A stretch of 64,000 bases of DNA from Blastococcus xanthinilyticus (lineage in GTDB: Bacteria; Actinomycetota; Actinomycetes; Mycobacteriales; Geodermatophilaceae): contig NZ_VNHW01000005.1 in NCBI RefSeq assembly GCF_008124835.1, positions 1-64,000 on the forward strand, written 5' to 3'. Positions within the stretch are counted from its first letter, which is position 1; each line of letters starts with the position of its first letter. Below the pieces are notes generated by a model that made no database searches, was not told where the DNA came from, and worked only from the letters and a program-made list of their open reading frames with translations. Position numbers and translations under genes: made by a program. Below, piece by piece: positions 34,283 to 41,909 of the stretch.

Positions 34283-34710
34283 CCAGGCGATCCGGATACA
34301 GATTTTCGATGGCCCGCGCCACCTGCAGCGTGCCAACCCGCGGGTGCGCCAGGTCGTCGGCCCTGCGGTCAGGGTGAGATGGTGACCGAGGCGTCGACCC
34401 AGGCGCTTCCGGTCCACTTGAGTGGCGAGTGGAGCTTCCAGGTGCTGCCGGTCTAGACGGCGACGGCCGAGCCGAGCGCACTGCCGGCGCGATGGGGGCG
34501 GACGGGAACAGGACCAGCTCGTTTCGCGGCACCAAGGCCGCCTTCAGGGACATGGGTGGCGGCGCACCTAACCCGCAAGACAGGCTCTCGTCCTCTGATC
34601 CGAGCCCGCCCCGAGGACCAAAGTGAGGGGTTTGTGAGGGATCAGCCCCCGAACTCCACACCTAGATCGGCCCCTGACTAGCGAACGTGCTGCTCAGGGG
34701 CCATGTTGCG
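34283..34710. other. Right end of the element, non-coding or remnant
   Basis: No complete gene is supported. A short frame at 34379-34456 ends in QALPVHLSGEWSFQVLPV and may be the C-terminal remnant of a lost protein. A 9-bp inverted repeat (34669-34677 with 34694-34702) lies just beyond the tRNA-Lys 3' end and could act as its new terminator. Confidence 0.4.
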
Positions 34711-34783
34711 TGGGCCCCGTGGGGATCGAACCCACAACCCGCGGATTAAAAGTCCGCTGCTCTGCCAGTTGAGCTAGAGGCCC
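34711..34783 (-). tRNA. tRNA-Lys (anticodon UUU)
   Basis: The 73-nt cloverleaf is complete: acceptor GGGCCTC with GGGGCCC (one G-T pair), D-arm GCTC/GAGC, anticodon stem GCGGA/TCCGC with loop CTTTTAA, T-arm GTGGG-TTCGATC-CCCAC and discriminator A. Its 3' half is the integration site of the adjacent element, which restores it exactly. Confidence 0.97.
34715..34748. repeat. attR-like direct repeat inside tRNA-Lys
   Basis: Identical over 34 bp to 31557-31590. It spans from the anticodon loop's 3' edge to the acceptor stem of tRNA-Lys, the usual crossover region for tyrosine integrases. Confidence 0.93.
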
Positions 34784-34864
34784 GTAGGCGCGGCGGAGAC
34801 GCCCTCACCCGGGAGGAGGCTACCGCCGCCGGCACCACGGGCTCCCCGTCACGAAGCCGCCGGG

Positions 34865-35302
34865 TCAGCCGGTGATCCCCCAGTGCCCTTCCTGCCGCGC
34901 CAGCGCCAGCACCCCGTCGTCGGCGCCGGCGAGGGCGGCCAGCTCCGCGGCGAGCTCGACGCGCACGCTCGCCGAGTTCCCGTCCACGGCCACCTCGCCG
35001 AGCTCCGCGCCGGAGAGCTCCTCCTTCTGGGCGGAGCTGAGCGCCTCGGCGGCGCCCTTCACCGCGGCCAGGCAGTCGCCCGTGCCGCCGTGCGCGCCGA
35101 TCAAGGTCTGCTGGGTGGCCGTGTCCATCAGCGAGCAGGCCCGCGGGCCGTCGCCGTCCGCCAGCGCGGCCAGGTAGGTCTCGGCCACCCTGCTCGCGCC
35201 TTCCTCGCCGGGGATCGCGGCGACGTCCTCGAACCCGCCCCCGCAGCCGGTCACGAGGGCGACCGCGGGCGCGAGCAGGAACAGGCGGGCGTTGCGCGCC
35301 AT
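34865..35302 (-). CDS. Lipoprotein at the end of the ABC operon
   Basis: The 145-residue protein has a signal peptide ending in the lipobox LVTGC (Cys20), so it should be anchored to the outer face of the membrane. The mature part (VAETYLAALADGDGPRACSL) resembles the NTF2-like/DUF4878 fold used by many actinobacterial lipoproteins. ATG 35302 follows GGAGGA by 7 nt. It lies 13 nt after the permease gene and is probably the last gene of the padR-ABC operon, perhaps as an accessory to the exporter. The ligand is unknown. Confidence 0.78.
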   Translation of the reverse strand: MARNARLFLLAPAVALVTGCGGGFEDVAAIPGEEGASRVAETYLAALADGDGPRACSLMDTATQQTLIGAHGGTGDCLAAVKGAAEALSSAQKEELSGAELGEVAVDGNSASVRVELAAELAALAGADDGVLALARQEGHWGITG

Positions 35303-35315
35303 GGATGTCCTCCGA

Positions 35316-37658
35316 TCAGTCGGGCAGGAGCTGCGGGTGGGTGGTGGTGCGCAGCGCCGGCAGGGTCAGGGCCGTGGCCAGCAGCGGCAGGGCAGCCGCG
35401 CCCGCCGCGACGACGCCGATCGCCGCCCAGGGCAGCCGCGTCGCCCCGCCGTCGGCGAGCGCGAGGTACGTCGTGGCGGTGGCCAGGCCCAGCACCAGGC
35501 TCAGCGCGACGACCGGGAGGATGACCAGGCTGCTCTGCAGCAGGGTCGCCGCCCGCACGGTGGCGCGCGGCATGCCGGCCATCCAGAGCGCGACGAGCGC
35601 TCGGCGGTGCTCGCGCACCTGCTGCAGCAGGGTCGAGGTCAGCGTCAGCACCCCCACCAGCGCCGCGCACCCGAGGGCGGCCAGCGTGATGTCCCGGTAG
35701 GTCTGGGTGGTCCGCTCGGCCTCGGCGACCTGCTCGTCCACGGTCAGCACGCTGGCCGCGCTGGTGGCCCGGGTGAGCAGCGTGCGGACGCGTTCCAGCT
35801 CGGCGCTGCCCGCGGCGGGTCGAACCAGCAGCGTGCCGCCGGCAGCGGTGGGCCGGGCGGCCGCCGGCAGGGCGGAGACGTCGACCAGCCCGATCGTTCC
35901 GCCGGTCAGCTCGTCCAGGGAGCCGAGGACCTCCGACGTGCGCGGTGCCTCCGAGGTCGTGAGCGGGCCCAGGCCGACCGTGTCCAGGCTGCCGCCGTCC
36001 GCCGACTCGACCATCGTCACCGCCTGCAGCGGGCCGTCGGTGCGCAGCGGCACCGCCTTGGCGTCGGAGTCGGCCGGCGCCAGGAGCAGGCTCCCGGCGC
36101 TGCAGCCCCCGAGCGCCGGGAGGACGCCGGAGAGCTCGGCGCAGTCGGTCGCGGTGATCAGCGGCCCGCCCTGCCCGGCGCCGTCGCTGATCTGCACCTG
36201 GGTCAGCCGGGCGACGCCGGACACCCCCGGATCGGCGCGCAGCTCGGCGAGCGCCGCGGTGTCGAGCAGCTGGACGTCGGCGACGAGCAGGTTCCCGCCC
36301 GCGGTGTCGCGGAGCGCCCGCAGGCCCGCGGCGTTGCCCGTCTCCAGCAGCGGGAAGAACGACAGCAGCAGCCCGCTGACGAACACCAGGAGCGCCGATC
36401 CGGTGACCAGCCGGGCGGCGCCGGTCGCGTCCCGCCGGACCCGGGCCGCGGCGAGCTGGGCGGGGATGCCCGGCAGGACCCGGCCCAGCCCCTGCGCGGC
36501 AACCCGGCAGAGCAGCGGAGCCGCCAGGACGATGCCCACCAGCAGCAGCACGACCGCCGCCAGGAGCAGCGCGCCGGCGAGGGTGACGTCGTCGGCGCCG
36601 TGGCCGGCCGCGGCGGAGCCGGCCAGGGCCAGGCAGCCGGCACCGAGCGGGAGCAGCCGCCGGCGGCGCAGCTCGCGGTCGCCAGCGCCGCGGACGACGC
36701 CCAGCGGGCTGACGTCGATCCGCCGCAGCGCCCACCAGGTGGCCGCCGTCCCGAGCAGCGGCAGGACGACGAGCAGCCCCGCCGCCACCGGCAGGCTGAA
36801 GAACACATGGTCCGGCCAGACCCCGCCGCGCACCGGCAGGTGCGGAGCCAGCACCGGCGCCGCCAGCCGGAACACCAGGCACCCCAGGACGACGCCGGGG
36901 ACCACGACGAGCGCCGACTCCAGGGCCGCGACCAGCCGCGCGTGCCGGGCGCTGAACCCGAGCAGGCGCAGCGCCGCCAGCCGGCGTTCGCGGGCCGCGG
37001 TCCCCATGGTGGCCACGGTGAGGAAGAGGGCGACGAGCGGCAGCAGGAACCCGATCACCAGCAGCGGCACGGCGAGCCGCAGCTCCGAGGGCATGTCGGC
37101 GATGTCGGCCACGCCCGCGCCCCCGAACCCGGTGACGACCCGCGTCTCCGGCATCCGGTCCCGGTCGACGCCGATCCACACCACCAGCGCCCCGGGCCCG
37201 ACCAGCCCCGCCCGCGTCACCGTGCCGACGTCCCGGCCGGGATAGCGCTGGGCCAGGGTCGTCCCGGGGTCGGACCAGAGCTCGCGCATGGCCGGGGAGA
37301 GGACCACCTCGCCGGGCGCCGGGACGCGGTCGAGCCCGGGGGGAACCAGCCCGCCTCCGGCGGTGTCGGCGACCAGTGACGCCGTGATCGGGCGGTCGCG
37401 GTAGGAGCCGCTGCTGTGCGCGATCAGCAGCCCGGGCTCGCCGTCGGCGGCGAACTCGCCGGCCATCGCCGCCTTGTCGGCGGCGCCGCGGGCCTGTGCG
37501 GTCGGGTGCATGCTCAGCCCGGCCAGCAGCACGACCACGCCGAGGGCCACCACCAGCGCGCCGGCGACGGCCGGCAACGGCGAACGCCGGACCGCCGTCA
37601 GCGCCAGGCGCACGACCAGGACGGCGGCGCCGCGCCGCCCCGGGCGGTTCACGCCCAC
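35316..37658 (-). CDS. ABC transporter permease, FtsX type (780 aa)
   Basis: This is a large permease of the MacB/FtsX class with two FtsX domains. There are hydrophobic segments near residues 27-47, 170-330, 360-430 and 650-770, and large extracytoplasmic loops between them. RERRLAALRLLGFSARHARLVAA and VREHRRALVALWMAGMPR are the typical coupling-helix repeats in the two halves. It probably forms a mechanotransmission or export complex with the ATPase encoded just upstream. GTG 37658 overlaps the ATPase gene by 10 nt. The long loops (about 440-600) may bind an extracellular or lipid-linked substrate. The substrate is unknown. Confidence 0.87.
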   Translation of the reverse strand: MGVNRPGRRGAAVLVVRLALTAVRRSPLPAVAGALVVALGVVVLLAGLSMHPTAQARGAADKAAMAGEFAADGEPGLLIAHSSGSYRDRPITASLVADTAGGGLVPPGLDRVPAPGEVVLSPAMRELWSDPGTTLAQRYPGRDVGTVTRAGLVGPGALVVWIGVDRDRMPETRVVTGFGGAGVADIADMPSELRLAVPLLVIGFLLPLVALFLTVATMGTAARERRLAALRLLGFSARHARLVAALESALVVVPGVVLGCLVFRLAAPVLAPHLPVRGGVWPDHVFFSLPVAAGLLVVLPLLGTAATWWALRRIDVSPLGVVRGAGDRELRRRRLLPLGAGCLALAGSAAAGHGADDVTLAGALLLAAVVLLLVGIVLAAPLLCRVAAQGLGRVLPGIPAQLAAARVRRDATGAARLVTGSALLVFVSGLLLSFFPLLETGNAAGLRALRDTAGGNLLVADVQLLDTAALAELRADPGVSGVARLTQVQISDGAGQGGPLITATDCAELSGVLPALGGCSAGSLLLAPADSDAKAVPLRTDGPLQAVTMVESADGGSLDTVGLGPLTTSEAPRTSEVLGSLDELTGGTIGLVDVSALPAAARPTAAGGTLLVRPAAGSAELERVRTLLTRATSAASVLTVDEQVAEAERTTQTYRDITLAALGCAALVGVLTLTSTLLQQVREHRRALVALWMAGMPRATVRAATLLQSSLVILPVVALSLVLGLATATTYLALADGGATRLPWAAIGVVAAGAAALPLLATALTLPALRTTTHPQLLPD

Positions 37659-38329
37659 GCCGGAGCGGCGGTCAGGCGCCCGTCGCGGAGCACCACCGAG
37701 CGGTCGGCGTACGCCGCCACGCGGGTCTCGTGGGTCACGAGCACCACCGACGACCCCTGGTCGCGGGCGGCGGCGGTGAACTCCTCCATCACCAGCTCGC
37801 CGTTGAGGCTGTCCAGAGCGCCGGTCGGCTCGTCGGCGAACACCACCCTCGGCCCGCCGATCAGCGCCCGGGCGACCGCGACGCGCTGGCCCTGCCCGCC
37901 GGACATCTCGCCGGGGCGCTTGCCCGCCACGTCCGCGACGCCCAACCGCTCCAGCCAGCTCCGGGCCTGCTCCTCGGCGGCCCGCCGGCGGGCGCCGGTG
38001 AGCTGCAGCGGCAGGGCCACGTTGGCCAGCGCGGTCAGCTCCGGGACGAGCGATCCGAACTGGAAGACGAACCCGAAGTCGTTGCGGCGCAGCCGGCTGC
38101 GCGCCTCGTCGCTGCGGTCGTCCAGCCGGGTGCCGCGGTAGCGGACCTCCCCGCGGTCCGGCGTCAGGATGCCGGCCAGGCAGTGCAGCAGCGTGGACTT
38201 GCCCGATCCCGAGGGGCCGAGCAGGGCCAGCACCTCGCCGGGGGCCACCTCCACGGAGGCTCCGGCCAGCGCGCGGGTCGGCCCGAAGGCCAGGTGCAGG
38301 TCGTCGGCGACCAGCAGCGGTCCGGTCAC
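37649..38329 (-). CDS. ABC transporter ATP-binding protein (LolD/MacB type)
   Basis: The 226-residue ATPase has Walker A GPSGSGKST (38-46), signature MSGGQGQRVAVARAL, Walker B VVFADEPTGALD and the switch histidine in LVTHE. The DEPTGALDS form and size match the LolD/MacB/FtsE group that works with FtsX-like permeases. GTG 38329 has GAGGAG 5 nt upstream and overlaps the padR stop (GTGA). It powers the permease encoded next, so the pair forms a MacB-like system without a MacA partner in view. Confidence 0.92.
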   Translation of the reverse strand: MTGPLLVADDLHLAFGPTRALAGASVEVAPGEVLALLGPSGSGKSTLLHCLAGILTPDRGEVRYRGTRLDDRSDEARSRLRRNDFGFVFQFGSLVPELTALANVALPLQLTGARRRAAEEQARSWLERLGVADVAGKRPGEMSGGQGQRVAVARALIGGPRVVFADEPTGALDSLNGELVMEEFTAAARDQGSSVVLVTHETRVAAYADRSVVLRDGRLTAAPAWA

Positions 38330-38847
38330 GACAGCTCCTCGGCGAGGCGGTGCAGGCGCGCGGCGGTGTGCTCGATCCAGCGGAGGTCCGCCTCCAGGTG
38401 GAAGAGCGTGAAGTCGCAGGCCAGCGTCGTCGGCAGGTCGGCGCCGCGCTTGCGCGCGGTCAGGCCGCGCATGACGCCGAGGTGCGCGTCGCGCTGGGCG
38501 TCGAGGATCTGCTCGGCCGGCCGGCCGGAGCGCAGCGCGAGCACGACCTTGACGTAGACCTCCGACTGCAGGTGCGCGGTCGAGGGCTCCGGCTCGGCGA
38601 GCCAGCGCTCCAGGTGGGTCACACCCTCGGCGCTCAGCGCGTACGACGTACGGTCCGGCCCGTCGACGCGTTCGGTGCCGACGACGGTGATGTCGCCGTC
38701 CCGGAGCAGCCGGCCGAGGGTCGCGTAGACCTGGGCGGACTTGACCGGGCGCTGCTCCCCGAAGCGGGCGTCGTACTCCCGCTTGAGGTCGTAGCCGTGC
38801 CGCGGCGCGGGTTCGAGCAACCCGAGCAGCGTCTGGGGAAGGGCCAT
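38326..38847 (-). CDS. PadR-family transcriptional regulator
   Basis: The 173-residue protein has the PadR winged helix (MALPQTLLGLLEPAPRHGYDL, then VYATLGRLLRDGDI and RTSYALSAEGV) and a C-terminal dimerisation helix with HTAARLHRLAEEL. PadR proteins repress adjacent transport operons, often their own. ATG 38847 is chosen over GTG 38856 because the latter lies inside the -10 box of the promoter at 38855-38883. The gene is first in the padR-ATPase-permease-lipoprotein operon and overlaps the ATPase gene by 4 nt. Confidence 0.88.
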   Translation of the reverse strand: MALPQTLLGLLEPAPRHGYDLKREYDARFGEQRPVKSAQVYATLGRLLRDGDITVVGTERVDGPDRTSYALSAEGVTHLERWLAEPEPSTAHLQSEVYVKVVLALRSGRPAEQILDAQRDAHLGVMRGLTARKRGADLPTTLACDFTLFHLEADLRWIEHTAARLHRLAEELS

Positions 38848-38854
38848 GGCGGTC

Positions 38855-38883
38855 ACTAGACACCGGGTTGCTAGCCGGGTCAA
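38855..38883 (-). promoter_or_regulatory. Sigma-70-type promoter and likely PadR operator
   Basis: Read on the minus strand, TTGACC is followed after exactly 17 nt by TCTAGT, and ATG 38847 comes 7 nt later. Transcription should start at or next to the ATG, giving a leaderless message. Two CTAG tetramers (one in the spacer, one in the -10 box) are 11 nt apart and are plausible contacts for PadR autoregulation. Confidence 0.7.
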
Positions 38884-38971
38884 CAGGGCGCGCCGCGCAC
38901 GCCGGACCCGCCCCCCAGGCCCCCGGATGCCGCCGGTCATAACCTTGGCTCCGGATTGCTGCCGGTCGCGG

Positions 38972-38983
38972 TGAGGTACCTCA
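38972..38983. promoter_or_regulatory. Perfect 12-bp palindrome upstream of mqo
   Basis: TGAGGTACCTCA is a perfect palindrome about 95 nt before the mqo start, in the divergent region between padR and mqo. It is a candidate operator. The binding protein is unknown. Confidence 0.45.
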
Positions 38984-39077
38984 TAGCCCGGAGAGCACAT
39001 GCGGCGGCCGATTTCGGCCGACGATCGAGAGCAAGGGCGCCGCGGCGCCTCGCCGAGCACCGCCAGAGAGGCAAGAC

Positions 39078-40577
39078 GTGACTTCCGAGCGCAGCGTTCC
39101 CGACAGCGCGAACCCCGACGTCGTACTCGTCGGCGGCGGCATCATGAGCGCGACCCTGGCGCAGCTGCTCCAGGTGGTCGCCCCCGAGTGGAGCGTCGCC
39201 GTCTTCGAGTCCGGCAGCGCCGTCGCCGGGGAGAGCTCCGGCCCCTGGAACAACGCCGGCACCGGGCACGCCGCCCTCTGCGAGCTGAACTACACGCCCG
39301 CGGGCCCCGACGGCCGGGTGGACCCCACCAAGGCCATCACCATCAACGAGCAGTTCCAGGTCTCCCGCCAGTTCTGGTCGCACCTGGTCCGCGCCGGCAT
39401 GACCGGCTCGCCGAAGGAGTTCATCTCCCCGGTCCCCCACCTGAGCTTCGTCACCGGCGAGGACGGGCGCAGCTACATGCGCAACCGGCACGCCGCGCTC
39501 GCCGCCCAGCCGCTGTTCGAGGGGCTCGAGTACACCGACAGCCCCAGCGAGATGGCCGACTGGCTGCCGCTGATGATGGAGGGCCGCGACCCCGAGCAGG
39601 TCGTCGCCGCCACCCGCTCGGCCGCCGGCACCGACGTGAACTTCGGCGCGCTCACCCGGCTGATGCTCGACGACGCCGCCACCCGCGGCGTGAACGTGCA
39701 CGTGAACCAGCGGGTCGATGCCCTGGAGAAGGAGAGCGACGGCCGCTGGAAGGTGACCGTCCGCGACACCGTGACCGGTGACCGGGTCACCATGCGCACC
39801 CGGTTCGTCTTCGTGGGCGCCGGCGGCGGCGCCCTGCCGCTGCTCCAGAAGGCCGGCATCCCGGAGATCCGCGGCTTCGGCGGCTTCCCGGTCAGCGGCA
39901 TGTTCCTGCGCTCGCGCTCGCCCGAGCTGGTCGGCCGGCACCAGGCCAAGGTCTACGGGCAGGCCGCCGTCGGGGCGCCGCCCATGTCCGTGCCGCACCT
40001 GGACCTGCGCCTCATCGACGGCGAGTACTCGGTGCTGTTCGGCCCCTACGCCGGCTTCTCCCCCAAGTTCCTCAAGGCCGGTTCGCTGTTCGACCTGCCC
40101 AGGAGCGTCAAGCCCGGCAACCTGGGCTCCATGCTCGGCGTGGCCCGCACCGAGCTGGCGCTGACCAAGTACCTGATCGGTGAGCTCGTGCAGTCGCGCG
40201 CGGCGCGGCACCGCACCCTGCAGGGCTTCGTGCCCACCGCCGAGCAGGCCGACTGGGACATGGTCACCGCCGGCCAGCGCGTGCAGGTGATCAAGCAGGA
40301 CCCGAACACGAACAAGGGCGTCCTGCAGTTCGGCACCGAACTGATCGTCGGCGGCGACGGCAGCATCGCCGGCCTGCTGGGCGCCTCCCCCGGTGCCTCG
40401 ACGGCCGTGTCGGCGATGCTCACCCTGCTGCAGCGCTGCTTCCCCCAGCACGTCGACGCCTGGCGCCCGCTGCTGCAGACCGCGATCCCCTCCTACGGGC
40501 ACTCGCTGAACGACGAGCCGGCCCTGCTGGCCCAGGTGCGCGCCGACACGATGCAGACCCTGGAGCTCAACGGCTGA
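39078..40577 (+). CDS. mqo: Malate:quinone oxidoreductase
   Basis: This 499-residue FAD enzyme oxidises malate to oxaloacetate and reduces the quinone pool; it is a peripheral membrane step of the citric-acid cycle. The FAD-binding motif VVLVGGGIMSATLAQLL is at about 15-31. GESSGPWNNAGTGHAALCELNYT is the family hallmark, here described at residues 51-73, and LFGPYAGFSPKFLK and GASPGASTAVSAML are also typical. Length matches the Mqo family. GTG 39078 has GAGAGG upstream. It stands alone, between the padR operon (divergent) and a large hairpin. Confidence 0.95.
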   Translation: MTSERSVPDSANPDVVLVGGGIMSATLAQLLQVVAPEWSVAVFESGSAVAGESSGPWNNAGTGHAALCELNYTPAGPDGRVDPTKAITINEQFQVSRQFWSHLVRAGMTGSPKEFISPVPHLSFVTGEDGRSYMRNRHAALAAQPLFEGLEYTDSPSEMADWLPLMMEGRDPEQVVAATRSAAGTDVNFGALTRLMLDDAATRGVNVHVNQRVDALEKESDGRWKVTVRDTVTGDRVTMRTRFVFVGAGGGALPLLQKAGIPEIRGFGGFPVSGMFLRSRSPELVGRHQAKVYGQAAVGAPPMSVPHLDLRLIDGEYSVLFGPYAGFSPKFLKAGSLFDLPRSVKPGNLGSMLGVARTELALTKYLIGELVQSRAARHRTLQGFVPTAEQADWDMVTAGQRVQVIKQDPNTNKGVLQFGTELIVGGDGSIAGLLGASPGASTAVSAMLTLLQRCFPQHVDAWRPLLQTAIPSYGHSLNDEPALLAQVRADTMQTLELNG

Positions 40578-40590
40578 CCGCACCGGCACC

Positions 40591-40646
40591 GACGCCGCCG
40601 CCCGGGTGGCCGATCCGCGAGGGTCCGCTCCCCGGGCGGTGGCGTC
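40591..40646. terminator. Long-stem hairpin between mqo and a small ORF
   Basis: The arms 40591-40606 and 40631-40646 pair over 16 bp with one mismatch around a 24-nt loop. It lies between the convergent mqo gene and the 32-residue membrane protein. Confidence 0.7.
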
Positions 40647-40658
40647 AGAGCACGGTGG

Positions 40659-40757
40659 TCAGAGCACGTCGAGCGCGAGCAGCAGGACCAGCGTGAGCAG
40701 GGCCGAGATCAGCAGCGAGCCGAGGCAGCCCAGCCGGCTGGAGAAGAGGAAGAACAT
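40659..40757 (-). CDS. Very small membrane protein (32 aa)
   Basis: The frame ATG 40757 to TGA 40659-40661 encodes MFFLFSSRLGCLGSLLISAL followed by more leucines, essentially a single transmembrane helix with a short polar N-terminus. Proteins of nearly this sequence (MFF-F-S-RLGCLGS) occur widely in actinobacterial genomes as far as I recall, which supports a real gene despite its size. The function is unknown. It converges on mqo, from which the large hairpin separates it. Confidence 0.6.
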   Translation of the reverse strand: MFFLFSSRLGCLGSLLISALLTLVLLLALDVL

Positions 40758-41016
40758 CCCGATCGGGTGCCCGCCGGTGGCCTGCGGCTACACATCGTGT
40801 GCCCCGGCTCACCCCGGAACGCGGGCGACCACCCGTTCAGGGGATCGCGGGCCGGCTCGACGACTACGTACCGTCATCACCGCTCCGGTCGGGGGCGCGA
40901 CACCATCCCCCGATCGCCGACCCGTCCGCCCCGCGCTCCGGCGTCCGGCGGGTACGACCCCGGCCCGGCTGACCCGTTCCCCCCGGGGCAGCCGGGCCGG
41001 CTTCTCTCCCGGCAGC

Positions 41017-41871
41017 TCACCCGGCTCCCGCGCACACCCGGTCGACCAGCCCGGACAGCTCCGCGCGCAGCGCGTCGTCGACCGGCAGGTCGACCACGAC
41101 CGGGGCGGCGTCCCCGAGCCGCACCGCGAGCGGGAAGACGAACGGCTGCTTCGTCTCGGCCAGCACGTGCGGCGCGCAGGTGGCGAGGGCGAACACCACC
41201 GCGGTGCCCGCTGCGGCATCGGCGGGCGCCAGCTCGAGGGGCAGCTCGGCCGTCACGTCCAGCAGCACGCTGCCGCCCAGGCGCTCCACGACCACCCGCT
41301 CGCTCCCCGAACGCCGGGTCAGCCCCAGCCGGCCGGGGAGCGCCGCCTCCTCCGGCCCGCCGACGGTCACCGTGACGTCGACCGCCTCGGCCACCGCCAG
41401 CGCGGCGCACTCCTCCCCGTGCACCCGCGCCAGCGTCCCCCCGGGGAGCGGGGCGCGGACCTCCTCCTCCCTGCCGCCGGAACGGACCAGCGACAGGCGG
41501 GCCGACGGCGTCCCGGGGCCCGCCGGGCAGATCACCGCCCCGTAGGGCGTCGGGAGGTCGATGACCCGGCCACGGTCGAAGGCCGCCGTCACCGGCGCCG
41601 GCGGGAGGGGCTCGAAGCCCGGCGCGTCCAGCGCGACGGCGGTCACGGTGAAGGGGTCGGCCCGGGTGGCGGTCACCCGCACCTGGATCCGGCCACCCTC
41701 GGCCTCGTCGGTCCGGAGCCGGACGTCCTCGGCCGCGATACCGGGCACCTCCGGGACGGCGGCGGTCGACGGCGGCGCTGCTGCCGGCGCCCGGTCAGCG
41801 GGCGCCCGGGACGGACCGGCGCACCCGCCGACCGCGACCACCGCCACCAGCAGCGCGACCGTCCGCCTCAT
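41017..41871 (-). CDS. Lipoprotein of unknown function (284 aa)
   Basis: A signal peptide ends in the lipobox AVGGC (Cys17), so the protein should be lipid-anchored outside the membrane. The mature part is Pro/Ala-rich to about residue 50, then beta-rich with three further cysteines (ICPAG, GEECAA, LATCAP). No domain is recognised. ATG 41871 has TACGCT 8 nt upstream and no Shine-Dalgarno sequence, suggesting a leaderless transcript. It is downstream of the Rieske gene in the same direction, 38 nt away. Confidence 0.7.
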   Translation of the reverse strand: MRRTVALLVAVVAVGGCAGPSRAPADRAPAAAPPSTAAVPEVPGIAAEDVRLRTDEAEGGRIQVRVTATRADPFTVTAVALDAPGFEPLPPAPVTAAFDRGRVIDLPTPYGAVICPAGPGTPSARLSLVRSGGREEEVRAPLPGGTLARVHGEECAALAVAEAVDVTVTVGGPEEAALPGRLGLTRRSGSERVVVERLGGSVLLDVTAELPLELAPADAAAGTAVVFALATCAPHVLAETKQPFVFPLAVRLGDAAPVVVDLPVDDALRAELSGLVDRVCAGAG

Positions 41872-41879
41872 GCCGCCGG

Positions 41880-41885
41880 AGCGTA
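41880..41885 (-). promoter_or_regulatory. Candidate leaderless -10 box
   Basis: TACGCT (minus strand) lies 8 nt before ATG 41871 of the lipoprotein gene. Confidence 0.45.
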
Positions 41886-41909
41886 AGGGCCGCGCCGCCG
41901 GCCGGGGGC

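Larger units (their letters stand above)
31557..34748. mobile_element. Small integrated element in tRNA-Lys(UUU)
   Basis: A 34-bp perfect direct repeat flanks the region: the left copy (31557-31590) is a displaced tRNA 3' end, and the right copy (34715-34748) lies within the intact tRNA-Lys gene. This is the classic footprint of site-specific integration by a tyrosine recombinase. Inside are a frameshifted integrase (32037-33127), a degenerate tRNA-like sequence (33249-33321) and one intact HNH-like gene (33476-34282). The interior is visibly less GC-rich than the flanks in places. No excisionase, replication or conjugation gene is recognised, so this looks like a decayed or minimal element of about 3.2 kb that is no longer mobile by itself. 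Confidence 0.9.

Noticed and set aside
38326-38856. GTG 38856 as padR start
   Set aside because: The codon lies within the -10 box TCTAGT; the ATG 7 nt after the box fits a leaderless start.
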